Assembly: GCF_009765225.1 (NCBI RefSeq)
Contig: NZ_VMSF01000001.1
Span: 3,348,001 to 3,412,000 of the forward strand
Source: Leifsonia sp. AG29
GTDB lineage: Bacteria > Actinomycetota > Actinomycetes > Actinomycetales > Microbacteriaceae
DNA length: 64,000 bases
Reading direction: 5' to 3'
A model generated the notes under the pieces. That model was not told the DNA's origin. It saw nothing but the letters and a program-made list of their open reading frames with translations, and made no database searches. Positions 32,682-41,403 of the stretch are shown in pieces (positions within the stretch are counted from its first letter, which is position 1; each line of letters starts with the position of its first letter). A program made the position numbers and the translations under genes.

Positions 32682-33965
32682 TCAGTAGGCGATGGCGCGG
32701 TCAACCGCCTCCAGGATGCGGTCGGCGTCGGGGAGGTAGATGTCCTCGAGCTTGGCCGGCGGGAAGGGGATGTCGAAGCCCGTGACCCGAAGCACCGGCG
32801 CCTCCAGCGAATAGAACGCCTGCTCGGAGACCCGCGCTGCGAGCTCGGAGGCGACGCTCACCGTGCCGGGCGCCTCCTGCGCGACCACGAGGCGTCCGGT
32901 CTTGCGCACCGACTCCACCACCGGGCCGACGTCGAGCGGAGAGATCGACCGCAGGTCGATGACCTCGAGGCTCCGTCCCTCCTCGGCGGCGATCTCGGCG
33001 GCGCGCAGGGCGACGCTGACCATGCCCGCCCACGCCACGACGGTCGCGTCGGTGCCGGTGCGGACCACGCGGCTGGCGTGGAGCGGGGTGGGGTTCTCGA
33101 GCGTGTCGACTTCGCCCTTGGGCCAGTAGCGGCTCATCGGCTCGAAGAAGATCACCGGGTCGTCCGAGCGGATCGCCTCCTGGATCATCCAGTAGGCGTC
33201 GTGCGGGGTGGACGGGGCGACCACGCGGAGACCCGGCGTGTGCGCGAAGTACGCCTCGGGCGCCTCCTGGTGGTGCTCGACGGCGCCGATGTGGCCGCCG
33301 TGGGGGATGCGGACGACGATCGGGAACCGGACACCGCCGCGGTGCCGGTTGGCCAGCTTGGCCAGCTGCGTCGTGATCTGGTCGAAACCCGGGAAGACGA
33401 AGCCGTTGAACTGGATCTCGACGACCGGGCGGTACCCGCGCATCGCGAGGCCGATGGCCGAGCCGATGATGCCCGCCTCGGCGAGCGGGGTGTCGAGCAC
33501 GCGCTTCGGCCCGAACTCCTTCTGCAGGCCCTCGGTCACCCGGAAGACGCCGCCGAGCGGGCCGATGTCCTCGCCGAGGAGGAGGACCTTCGGGTCGTCC
33601 GCGAGAGCGCGACGGAGCCCGGCGTTCAGGGCCTTCACCATGGGGAGGGACTGCACGCGCGGCTCCGGCGCGGCAGGCTCGGACGCTTCGTCGGCCGGCT
33701 CCTCGGCATCAGCGCTCGCGGGGAGGACCTCGGATTCGGCGTCAGCACGCTCCTGCGCCTCCGCCGCCGCGTCCTCGATCGCGAACTCGCGCGTCCACTC
33801 CTGCTCGGCCACGTGCTCCTCGAGCACGCGGGAGCCGGGGTCGCTCTCGACGATCTCGACGACGTCGATCGCCTGGGTGTCCGCAAGCGGCTCGCGGGGG
33901 TGCTCCTCGCCTCCCTCGATCAGTTCGGCCTCCACGTACTCGGCCTCGCTCCTGACATCGCTCAT
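32682..33965 (-). CDS. 2-oxoacid dehydrogenase E1 beta subunit with a long acidic N-terminal extension
   Basis: With E1 alpha this subunit decarboxylates a 2-oxoacid using thiamine diphosphate. From about residue 103 on the sequence is a standard E1 beta ([48 protein letters not shown]). The first 100 or so residues are Glu/Asp/Ala-rich low complexity, not usual for the family. The extension appears real because its ATG at 33965 overlaps the E1 alpha stop as ATGA. The inner Met at residue 109 would otherwise be a canonical start. Confidence 0.92.
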   Translation of the reverse strand: MSDVRSEAEYVEAELIEGGEEHPREPLADTQAIDVVEIVESDPGSRVLEEHVAEQEWTREFAIEDAAAEAQERADAESEVLPASADAEEPADEASEPAAPEPRVQSLPMVKALNAGLRRALADDPKVLLLGEDIGPLGGVFRVTEGLQKEFGPKRVLDTPLAEAGIIGSAIGLAMRGYRPVVEIQFNGFVFPGFDQITTQLAKLANRHRGGVRFPIVVRIPHGGHIGAVEHHQEAPEAYFAHTPGLRVVAPSTPHDAYWMIQEAIRSDDPVIFFEPMSRYWPKGEVDTLENPTPLHASRVVRTGTDATVVAWAGMVSVALRAAEIAAEEGRSLEVIDLRSISPLDVGPVVESVRKTGRLVVAQEAPGTVSVASELAARVSEQAFYSLEAPVLRVTGFDIPFPPAKLEDIYLPDADRILEAVDRAIAY

Positions 33966-35104
33966 GCGTCACCTCCGAAGGACGCCTCGTACTCGGCCAG
34001 CCAGCGCTGCTGCGCCTCGACGTCCGGGTGCGGCTCACTGTAGACGTGCTCGAACATGGAGGCGATCGGCGGCGGGCCCAGCTCGAGCGTGCGCCGGCGC
34101 ACGTCCGCGGCCAGGTCGGCCCCCTCCTCCTCGGCGCTGTCGAAGAACGCGTGACCGACGCCCTGCTCCTCGAGGAACACTCGGAACCGGAGAATCGGGT
34201 CGCGGTCGGCCCAGTAAGCCAGCTCGTCGTCGGAGCGGTACTTGCTGGGGTCGTCGCTCGAGGTGTGCGCGCCCATGCGGTACGTGAGCGCCTCGATCAT
34301 GCTCGGGCCCTCGCCCGACCGCGCGTCGTCGAGGTGCTTCGCCGTGACGGCGTAGGCCGCCAGCACATCGTTGCCGTCGATCTGAACGCCCGGGATGCCG
34401 AAGCCGCTCGAACGCAGATACAGGGGTGTGCGCGACTGCGTCGACACCGGCACCGAGATTGCCCAGTGGTTGTTCTGGAGGAAGAAGACGAGGGGGCTCT
34501 GGTAGCTCGCGGCGAAGACGAAGGCCTCGCTCACGTCGCCCTGACTGGTCGCGCCGTCGCCGAAGTAGACCATGACGGCCTCGTCGACCTCGGGATCGCC
34601 CGTACCGACCTTGCCGTCGAACGCGACACCCATGGCGTACCCGGTGGCGTGGAGGGTCTGCGACCCGATCACCAGCGTGTACAGGTGGAAGTTGTTGACG
34701 GCGGCATCGGTCGGGTCCCACCCGCCGCCGTGGTTGACGCCGCGCAGCATCGCGAGGATGCCGACCGGGTCGATCCCGCGGACCAGACCGACGGCGTGCT
34801 CCCGGTACGACGGGAAGAGATTGTCCTGGGGGCGCGCGGCGAAGGCGGAGCCGACCTGGGCGCCCTCCTGGCCGTGACTCGGAACCCACAGGCCGAGCTG
34901 ACCCTGGCGCTGCAGATTGGCCCCCTCGCGGTCGAGCGCGCGCACGCGCACCATCTCGCGGTAGAAGCGGCGGTAGTCGTTCTCGTCCAGCCGCTCGAGG
35001 TAGGGGAGGTACTCGCCGGCCGTCTCGCTCGGCTGGAACCGGCCGTCCGCCGTGAGCAGCTGGACCGTGTTCGCCGGGCGCGGGTTCTCGTTCGTCGCAG
35101 CCAC
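33962..35104 (-). CDS. 2-oxoacid dehydrogenase E1 alpha subunit (branched-chain type)
   Basis: The 380-residue thiamine-diphosphate enzyme subunit shows the E1 alpha pattern: SHGQEGAQVGSAFA, then FPSYREHAVGLVRGID. The ThDP-binding segment GDGATSQGDVSEAFVFAASY with QNNHWAISVP lies near residues 175-215. Overall it resembles branched-chain 2-oxoacid dehydrogenase more than the pyruvate enzyme; Actinobacteria usually use AceE for pyruvate. GTG start, 4 bp after the aminotransferase stop, so the four genes form one operon. Confidence 0.93.
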   Translation of the reverse strand: MAATNENPRPANTVQLLTADGRFQPSETAGEYLPYLERLDENDYRRFYREMVRVRALDREGANLQRQGQLGLWVPSHGQEGAQVGSAFAARPQDNLFPSYREHAVGLVRGIDPVGILAMLRGVNHGGGWDPTDAAVNNFHLYTLVIGSQTLHATGYAMGVAFDGKVGTGDPEVDEAVMVYFGDGATSQGDVSEAFVFAASYQSPLVFFLQNNHWAISVPVSTQSRTPLYLRSSGFGIPGVQIDGNDVLAAYAVTAKHLDDARSGEGPSMIEALTYRMGAHTSSDDPSKYRSDDELAYWADRDPILRFRVFLEEQGVGHAFFDSAEEEGADLAADVRRRTLELGPPPIASMFEHVYSEPHPDVEAQQRWLAEYEASFGGDA

Positions 35105-35108
35105 CGTA

Positions 35109-36218
35109 CTAACCTAACCGCTTGCCGGGGTGCCCATTTGGTAGGTTCCGGACAACATCACCCGCCACCGCCAGGAGCTTCTCGACAGATTCTTCCTCGC
35201 CGACGCTGATCCGGATGCCCTCCGGCGGGAACGCGCGCACCGTCAGGCCCGCGTCGAAGAACGCGTCGTTGGCCGCCTCCGTCTGCTCGCCGGTCGCCAG
35301 CCAGACGAAGTTGCCCTGCGCCTGAGGAACGTTCCAGCCCTGCTCGATGAGGGCGTCGCGCAGCCGGTCGCGGCGCATCGCCACCCGCGCGACCCGCTCC
35401 ATGAGCTCGTCCTCGGCGTCGATCGACGCGAGCGCCGCGACCCGGGAGGCGTCGGTCACCGAGAGCGGGATCGCCGCCGACCGCGCGGCGTTCAGCACCC
35501 GCGCGGGACCCACGGCGTAGCCGATCCGCAGTGCAGCCAGCCCGTACGCCTTCGAGAACGTGCGGAGCACGACGAGGTTCGGATAGCGGTGGAGCAGCGG
35601 AATGCCGTCGACGGCGCCGTCGACCGTGACGAACTCGTAGTACGCCTCGTCGAGGAGCACGAGGATCTCCGGCGGGACCTGCGTCATGAACTGCTCGAAC
35701 TCGGCGGCCGTGACGATCGGGCCGGTCGGGTTGTTCGGCGAGCAGACGATCACGACGCGGGTGCGCTCGGTGAGGGCGTCGGCCATCGCGAGGAGGTCGT
35801 GCCCGCCGTCGGGCCGGTTCGGCACCGGCACGCTGGTGGCGCCGGCGACGGTGACGAGACCCGGGTAGGCCTCGAACGAGCGCCACGAGTAGACGACCTC
35901 GTCGCCCCTGTGCGCCGCGGCCGAGATGAGCTGGGCGAGCAGGGCGACGGAGCCGCTGCCGAGGTGGACCTGGTCGATCCCGACGCCGTGGCGCTCGGCG
36001 AGGCGTGCGCGGAGGTCTGCACCCGTGGCGTCGGGGTAGCGATTGAGTCCGCGGAGGGTCGCGGTCACCGCCTCCACCACCGAGGGCAGCGGCGGATAGG
36101 GGTTCTCGTTGCTGGAGAGCTTGAAGCCGTCCGCCGGTGCCGGGCGCCCCTGCCGGTAGGCGGGGACCGCCTCGATCTCGGGCCGCAGCCTCACGCCGGA
36201 CGCGTCGTCGGAAGTCAC
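35109..36218 (-). CDS. HisC-like class I/II aminotransferase
   Basis: The 369-residue PLP enzyme matches the histidinol-phosphate/aromatic aminotransferase family: [53 protein letters not shown] and the PLP-lysine segment [18 protein letters not shown]. Its place at the head of the E1 alpha-E1 beta-E2 operon suggests that it may feed 2-oxoacids from amino acids rather than serve histidine synthesis. The start is GTG at 36218, apparently leaderless: TAAGTT (36230-36225 on the minus strand) ends 6 nt before it. Confidence 0.85.
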   Translation of the reverse strand: MTSDDASGVRLRPEIEAVPAYRQGRPAPADGFKLSSNENPYPPLPSVVEAVTATLRGLNRYPDATGADLRARLAERHGVGIDQVHLGSGSVALLAQLISAAAHRGDEVVYSWRSFEAYPGLVTVAGATSVPVPNRPDGGHDLLAMADALTERTRVVIVCSPNNPTGPIVTAAEFEQFMTQVPPEILVLLDEAYYEFVTVDGAVDGIPLLHRYPNLVVLRTFSKAYGLAALRIGYAVGPARVLNAARSAAIPLSVTDASRVAALASIDAEDELMERVARVAMRRDRLRDALIEQGWNVPQAQGNFVWLATGEQTEAANDAFFDAGLTVRAFPPEGIRISVGEEESVEKLLAVAGDVVRNLPNGHPGKRLG

Positions 36219-36231
36219 AGACCCAACTTAG

Positions 36232-36262
36232 CCGCGGGCCCATGCCCGCGGGAGAATTCTCG
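36232..36262. promoter_or_regulatory. overlapping palindromes in the aminotransferase/holin divergent region
   Basis: CCGCGGGC (36232-36239) pairs with GCCCGCGG (36244-36251), and the next 10 bp, GAGAATTCTC (36253-36262), are a perfect palindrome. Both lie over the -35 area of the leaderless aminotransferase promoter, where a repressor could act. Confidence 0.4.
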
Positions 36263-36322
36263 GGCACAGGGCAGCGCTCTCGGGTCTAGGAGGGACGGCC
36301 CCCGGTTTGGCAGGATGAGGGC

Positions 36323-36712
36323 ATGCGCTTCCTGCTCAAGGTGATCGTCAACGCCGTCGCGTTGTGGCTCACGACCCTCATCGTGTCCGGCGTCTCCGTG
36401 CAGCCTTATTCCTCCGGCGCCGCCGCCGCCGTCCTCACCTACCTGCTCGTGGCCCTGATCTTCGGCGTCGTCAACGCGATCATCGGGACGGTCATCCGGA
36501 TCGTGGCGATCCCGCTCTACATCCTGACGCTCGGGCTGATCTCGCTTGTGATCAACGCCCTCCTGTTGCTCATCGTCTCGTGGATCAGCGGCCTGATCGG
36601 CTTCGGCCTGCACGTGGACGGGTTCTGGCCGGGGGTCCTCGGCGCGCTGGTGCTCGGCATCATCGCGTGGCTGCTCGACCTCCTGCTGCGCCCCTTCACC
36701 CGCCGCTCGTGA
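36323..36712 (+). CDS. phage-holin-family (PF04020-like) membrane protein
   Basis: The 129-residue protein has four hydrophobic segments and the family pattern FLLKVIVNAVALWLTTLIV, then VNAIIGTVIRIVAIPLYILTLGLISLVINALLL. Members are common in bacteria, with no firm function despite the holin name. It is divergent from the aminotransferase and 67 bp before purB. Confidence 0.82.
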   Translation: MRFLLKVIVNAVALWLTTLIVSGVSVQPYSSGAAAAVLTYLLVALIFGVVNAIIGTVIRIVAIPLYILTLGLISLVINALLLLIVSWISGLIGFGLHVDGFWPGVLGALVLGIIAWLLDLLLRPFTRRS

Positions 36713-36779
36713 GCGCGCGGACGCGCGCGTGCGGGAGAATGGGCGGGTAACCACCCGGACCATCCCCGCGAGGAGACCC

Positions 36780-38159
36780 ATGACCGCCCTGCCTCCCCAG
36801 CCGCTCAGCCCTCTGGACGGACGCTACCGTTCCGCGGTCCTCGGTCTCGGCGATCACCTGTCGGAGGCGGGTCTCAACCGGGCGCGCGTGCAGGTCGAGG
36901 TCGAATGGCTCATCTACCTCACCGAGCACCGGATGTTCGGGTCGTCCCCGCTCACCGCAGAGCAGGTCCGCGCGCTGCGTGCGCTGGCCGAGGAGTTCGG
37001 CCAGCCCGAGATCGACCGGCTCGCCGAGCTGGAGGCGACCACCAAGCACGACGTGAAGGCGGTCGAGTACCTCGTCCGGGAGCGGCTGCACGCCCTCGGG
37101 CTCGACCGTATCGCCGAGCTGACCCACTTCGCGGCCACCAGCGAAGACATCAACAACCTCTCCTACGCGCTGACCGTCAGCGCGGCCATGGGACAGGTCT
37201 GGCTCCCCAAGTTCCGCGCGGTGATCTCCGAGCTGGAGGCGCAGGCCCGCCAGTACCGCGACGACGCCATGCTCGCCCGCACTCACGGCCAGCCGGCGAC
37301 GCCGACGACCATGGGCAAGGAGATCGCGGTCTTCGCGCACCGGCTGAAGCGCATCCTGGCCCAGATCGAGCAGGGCGACCACCTCGGCAAGTTCAGCGGC
37401 GCGACCGGCACGTTCGCCGCCCACCTCGTGGCCGACCCCGACACCGACTGGCCGCGCGTCTCGCGCGAGTTCGTCGAACGTCTCGGCCTGGACTGGAACC
37501 CGCTGACCACCCAGATCGAGTCCCACGACTGGCAGGCCGAGCTCTACTCGCGCATCTCGCACGCCAACCGCATCCTCCACAACCTGTGCACCGACATCTG
37601 GACGTACATCTCGCTCGGATACTTCCGCCAGGTGCCCGAGCCGGGCGCGACGGGTTCGTCGACCATGCCGCACAAGGTCAACCCGATCCGGTTCGAGAAC
37701 GCGGAGGCGAACCTCGAGCTGTCGAGCGCGGTGCTCGACTCGCTCGCCTCCACTCTCGTCACGAGCCGCCTCCAGCGCGACCTCACGGACTCGACGACGC
37801 AGCGCAATATCGGCGTCGGTCTCGGCCACTCCCTGCTCGCGCTCGACAACATCGAGCGGGGCCTCGGCCAGATCTCGCTCGACCGGGAGGCGCTGGCCGC
37901 CGACCTCGACGCCAACTGGGAGGTGCTCGCGGAGGCCATCCAGACGGTCATCCGCGCCGAGGTCACGGCGGGGCGCTCCTCCATCTCGGACCCGTACGCG
38001 CTGCTCAAGGAGCTCACGCGGGGCAAGCGCGTCGATCATGCCGCCCTCATCGCGTTCGTGGACGGGCTCGAGATCGGCCAGGCGGCCAAGAACCGGCTGC
38101 TCGAGCTCACCCCGGCGGGATACGTGGGACTCGCGTCGGAGCTCGTCGACCTGCTCTGA
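36780..38159 (+). CDS. purB: adenylosuccinate lyase
   Basis: PurB cleaves SAICAR to AICAR and adenylosuccinate to AMP in purine synthesis. The 459-residue protein has the superfamily signature GSSTMPHKVNPIRFENAE (about residues 297-314), HFAATSEDINNLSYAL and ARTHGQPATPTTMGKE with the catalytic His. It resembles the E. coli-type enzyme (LDGRYRSAV near the start). The ATG at 36780 follows GAGGAG; a frame extension upstream has no ribosome site. Confidence 0.95.
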   Translation: MTALPPQPLSPLDGRYRSAVLGLGDHLSEAGLNRARVQVEVEWLIYLTEHRMFGSSPLTAEQVRALRALAEEFGQPEIDRLAELEATTKHDVKAVEYLVRERLHALGLDRIAELTHFAATSEDINNLSYALTVSAAMGQVWLPKFRAVISELEAQARQYRDDAMLARTHGQPATPTTMGKEIAVFAHRLKRILAQIEQGDHLGKFSGATGTFAAHLVADPDTDWPRVSREFVERLGLDWNPLTTQIESHDWQAELYSRISHANRILHNLCTDIWTYISLGYFRQVPEPGATGSSTMPHKVNPIRFENAEANLELSSAVLDSLASTLVTSRLQRDLTDSTTQRNIGVGLGHSLLALDNIERGLGQISLDREALAADLDANWEVLAEAIQTVIRAEVTAGRSSISDPYALLKELTRGKRVDHAALIAFVDGLEIGQAAKNRLLELTPAGYVGLASELVDLL

Positions 38160-38213
38160 GCACGGAGGCGCGGGGCCGTCGCCGACCCGGCGGCGTCCCT
38201 GACCGGAGGGGCG

Positions 38214-38540
38214 TCAGTGACCGCGCGGGCGGTCGCCGCCGTCGGCCTGGCGGCGCTTCTCCTCCTCGGTGGCGTCCTGCTCGTGCAGGTCGTCGACCTC
38301 GGCGGCGGTGGGCTTGAACGCGAGCGCGAAGAGCGCGAGCAGGACGAGCGACAGGATGAACGTCACGCCGAGGGCGACTCCCGCCAGGATGAACTCGCGG
38401 GTGGCGATGAGCACGATGAGCCCGACGAACACGCCGAGTCCGAGGGAGATGCCGAGCAGCTCGGTGGGAAGGAACCGGTCGCGCCGGCTGGGCTGGAGGT
38501 TCTGGGTCACACGGGGGTCTTTCTTGTCGCGATCGGTCAC
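38214..38540 (-). CDS. small two-helix membrane protein
   Basis: The 108-residue protein has a basic N-terminus with PSRRDRFLPTELLGISLGLG, two membrane helices (about residues 25-45 and 50-75) and a charged cytoplasmic tail. The GTG start overlaps the stop of the upstream membrane gene, so the pair is co-translated. I know no function. It converges with purB. Confidence 0.72.
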   Translation of the reverse strand: MTDRDKKDPRVTQNLQPSRRDRFLPTELLGISLGLGVFVGLIVLIATREFILAGVALGVTFILSLVLLALFALAFKPTAAEVDDLHEQDATEEEKRRQADGGDRPRGH

Positions 38541-39136
38541 GATCCGCTCTCCGCTTCGCGAGGCTCGTCGGCGCGGGCCGTGGACCGCAGCGACACGGCG
38601 CCGATGGCCTGGAAGACCCCGACGACGACCGCCCACGCTCCGAACAGCCCGATCGCGAGCACCGCGTCGGCCGGCGCGATGAGCAGGGCGAGCGCCAGCA
38701 CGGCGGTGATCGCCCCGGTGATGAGCCAGTCGCGGGCGGCGGCCACCCGGCCCCGGCCCCGGATGCCGCAGTAGAGCTCGAGGAAGCCGGTGAGCGCTGC
38801 CCAGACCGTCACGAGATAGAGGAACAGGCCGAGGCCGCCGGAGAGGAGGGCGAGGGCGACCGCGCCGGCGACGATGCCGATGGCGCCCTGGACGACGAAG
38901 AGGGTCCGGGTGATTCCCGTGCCGCCGAAGAACGCGCTGAGGACGCCGGTCGCGAGGCCGTCGGCGACCGCGAAGGCCCCGAAGACGACGAGCCCGAATT
39001 CGGGCGTGTGGGTGTCTCGCGTGAACGTCACGACCGCCGCCGTGGCGAGCGCGATGACCGCGCGCACGGCGGGAACGACCCAGTACCGGTTCGGAGCGGG
39101 AAGGCTCGGGGTCCGGGCGGGAACGGCGGCTGCCAT
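38537..39136 (-). CDS. HdeD/DUF308-like membrane protein
   Basis: The 199-residue protein has about six hydrophobic segments, arranged as in the DUF308/HdeD group, with short Gly/Ala-rich turns (ELYCGIRGRGRVAAARDWLI in the third loop). Members of that group have been linked to acid stress in enterobacteria, but there is no evidence for that here. It is translated together with the small membrane gene that follows. Confidence 0.7.
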   Translation of the reverse strand: MAAAVPARTPSLPAPNRYWVVPAVRAVIALATAAVVTFTRDTHTPEFGLVVFGAFAVADGLATGVLSAFFGGTGITRTLFVVQGAIGIVAGAVALALLSGGLGLFLYLVTVWAALTGFLELYCGIRGRGRVAAARDWLITGAITAVLALALLIAPADAVLAIGLFGAWAVVVGVFQAIGAVSLRSTARADEPREAESGS

Positions 39137-39212
39137 TCGGCGACCTCTTTCATGCAGGATTCGCTCCCCAGTCTAGTCGGGGGGTTCCTGCGCGTTCGCC
39201 GGGGAGGCGCTG

Positions 39213-39725
39213 CTACGCCTCCCGGACGCCTCGCCTCGGCGGCACGTCGGACTGCGCCCACGCGACCACCCCGGCGATCGCGCCGAGTGCGAGCAGGAAG
39301 GCGCCGGTCGGGGTGATCGACGCCGCCGACGGATGCTGGGAGAGCGCGGCGGAGAGAATGCCCGCGACCGCGCCGGCTGTCGCCACGGTCGCGAAGAAGT
39401 ACGAGAGGGTCCGCGCGACTCCCGTGCTGAGGGCCCCACGGAGCATCAGCGCCACCGCGGCGATCAACCAGGTGGCCGCGATCGGGAGCATGAGGAAGAC
39501 GGAGGGATCGCCGGCGAGGAGCACGGTCGGAGCGGCGTAGACGACGCCCGCAGCGACGGTGAGGGCGGCGCCGATGCTCACCGCGGTTGCGAAACGCCTC
39601 CCCTCGGTGGGCGCGTCCTGGAGCGCCGGCAGCATCGCCGTCCAGCTGAACAGGAGCGCGAAGCCAACAACCGCGACGGCCAGCACGCCCGCGCTCTGAA
39701 CCAGCGGGAGGAGGGACACATCCAT
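39213..39725 (-). CDS. hypothetical five-helix membrane protein
   Basis: The 170-residue protein has about five hydrophobic segments and no charged catalytic motif. I do not recognise the family. I chose the ATG at 39725, which opens into the first membrane helix (MDVSLLPLVQSAGVLAV); the 13 codons upstream look non-coding. It stands 76 bp from the preceding membrane gene. Confidence 0.6.
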   Translation of the reverse strand: MDVSLLPLVQSAGVLAVAVVGFALLFSWTAMLPALQDAPTEGRRFATAVSIGAALTVAAGVVYAAPTVLLAGDPSVFLMLPIAATWLIAAVALMLRGALSTGVARTLSYFFATVATAGAVAGILSAALSQHPSAASITPTGAFLLALGAIAGVVAWAQSDVPPRRGVREA

Positions 39726-39811
39726 GGCTCCCAGTGAACCCCCGGATCGCCGCAGGCACGTCATCCCAGCGGATGATTCGGCCTGCGGCGACCTCGGGCG
39801 CCCGTGGCGGC

Positions 39812-41257
39812 TCAGCGAAGGGTGTCCTGCCGCGCCTGCGCCCGCTCCTCCTTCGCCGCCGCCTCGGCGAGCGCGGCTTCGCCCAGACCGGCGGTGCCGA
39901 CTGCCTCCGTGTCGCCCGCGTCGCCGCGCGCGTCGGCCGACAGCGTCGTCTCGTCGAAGGCGAGATCACCGCGGAGCACCCGCCGGGCGCGGGCCGCATC
40001 GAACTGGCGCGTCCAGCTGCCGACGAGGATCGCCGCCACGGCATTGCCGGTGAAGTTGGTGACGGCGCGACCCTCGGACATGAACCGGTCGATGCCGACG
40101 ATGACGCCGACGCCGTTCACGAGGTCGGGACGGTACGCCTGGAGGCCCCCGGCCAAGGTCGCGAGGCCCGCGCCGGTGACCCCGGCCGCACCCTTCGAGG
40201 CGATGATCATGAACACCAGCAGCCCGATCTGCTCGGGGATCGACATCGGCTGCCCCATTCCGCGGGCGATGAACAGGGAGGCCATGGTGAGGTAGATCGC
40301 CGTCCCGTCGAGGTTGAAGGAGTACCCGGTGGGGACGGTGATGCCGACGACCGGCTTCGAGACCCCGAGGTGCTCGAGCTTCGCCATCAACCGGGGGAGC
40401 GCCGACTCGGACGAGGACGTGCCCACGATGAGCAGGTACTCCCGCCCGAGGTAGGAGATGAGCCGGAAGATGTTGATGCGCGTGACGGCGAGCAGCAGCA
40501 TCCCGAGGACGCCGACGACGAAGACGAAGCACGTGACGTAGAAGGCGACCATGAGCAGACCGAGGCTCCAGATCGCGGAGGCACCCGTGTTGCCGACAAC
40601 AGCGGCGATCGCCCCGAACGCGCCGATCGGCGCGAGCCACAGGATCATGCCGAGGACCCGGAAGACCAGGGCTTGGAGGTGCTTCACGGCGTTCATGATG
40701 CCCTCGCCGGTCCTGCCCATCTTCTGCACGGCGAAGCCGACGAGAAGGGCGATGAAGAGCACCTGGAGGACGCTCCCCTCGGTGAACGCCGAGAAGAAGG
40801 AGGTGGGGATGATCCCGAGGATGAAGTCGGACGTGGACGTGGACTCGGCGGCCGCCTTGTACGTCGAATGCGCCATGTCGAGGCCATCGCCGGGGTGGAT
40901 GAGGTTGCCGACGACGAGGCCGATGGCGAGGGCGACGGTCGACATCACGAGGAAGTAGACGAGCGCGAGACCGCCCACCTTCCCGACCGTCGCCGCCTTC
41001 GCGATGGAGCCGACCCCCACCACGATGGTGCAGAAGATGATCGGCGCGATCATCATGTGGATCAACGCCACGAAGCCCTCGCCGAGGGGCTTGAGCGCCA
41101 CGCCCGCTTCGGGCCAGACCAGCCCGACCACAGCGCCCAGGATCACCGCGGCGATGACCGAGAGATAGAGCCACGTGTGCTTGTCCCATGCGCGTTTGCC
41201 GCGTCGCCAGTCGTGGCCGGGCAGCCGGAATGATGTCGTACGGGTCGAGAGAGCCAT
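39812..41257 (-). CDS. dctA: C4-dicarboxylate transporter DctA (DAACS family)
   Basis: DctA imports succinate, fumarate or malate with cations. The 481-residue protein has the family layout of eight or so membrane segments and two re-entrant loops. Diagnostic stretches are HMMIAPIIFCTIVVGV, the Ser-rich loop GTSSSESALPRLMAKLE, and PTGYSFNLDGTAIYLTMASLF. The N-terminus begins with KHTWLYLSVIAAVILGAVVG. A divergent histidine kinase/response regulator pair 146 bp away is its likely regulator. Confidence 0.94.
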   Translation of the reverse strand: MALSTRTTSFRLPGHDWRRGKRAWDKHTWLYLSVIAAVILGAVVGLVWPEAGVALKPLGEGFVALIHMMIAPIIFCTIVVGVGSIAKAATVGKVGGLALVYFLVMSTVALAIGLVVGNLIHPGDGLDMAHSTYKAAAESTSTSDFILGIIPTSFFSAFTEGSVLQVLFIALLVGFAVQKMGRTGEGIMNAVKHLQALVFRVLGMILWLAPIGAFGAIAAVVGNTGASAIWSLGLLMVAFYVTCFVFVVGVLGMLLLAVTRINIFRLISYLGREYLLIVGTSSSESALPRLMAKLEHLGVSKPVVGITVPTGYSFNLDGTAIYLTMASLFIARGMGQPMSIPEQIGLLVFMIIASKGAAGVTGAGLATLAGGLQAYRPDLVNGVGVIVGIDRFMSEGRAVTNFTGNAVAAILVGSWTRQFDAARARRVLRGDLAFDETTLSADARGDAGDTEAVGTAGLGEAALAEAAAKEERAQARQDTLR

Positions 41258-41403
41258 CGTCGCCTCCTGGGGAACGTCACTGTTCGTCGGCCCTCGCGTC
41301 GCGGAAGGCCTCCCTCAGCATCACGCCGGCCGTCGGTCGGGCCGGGGTTGCGGTCGTATTGGTCTCGGGATCCCGCCCGGACTTCTGGCACGCTGGGAGG
41401 GCT

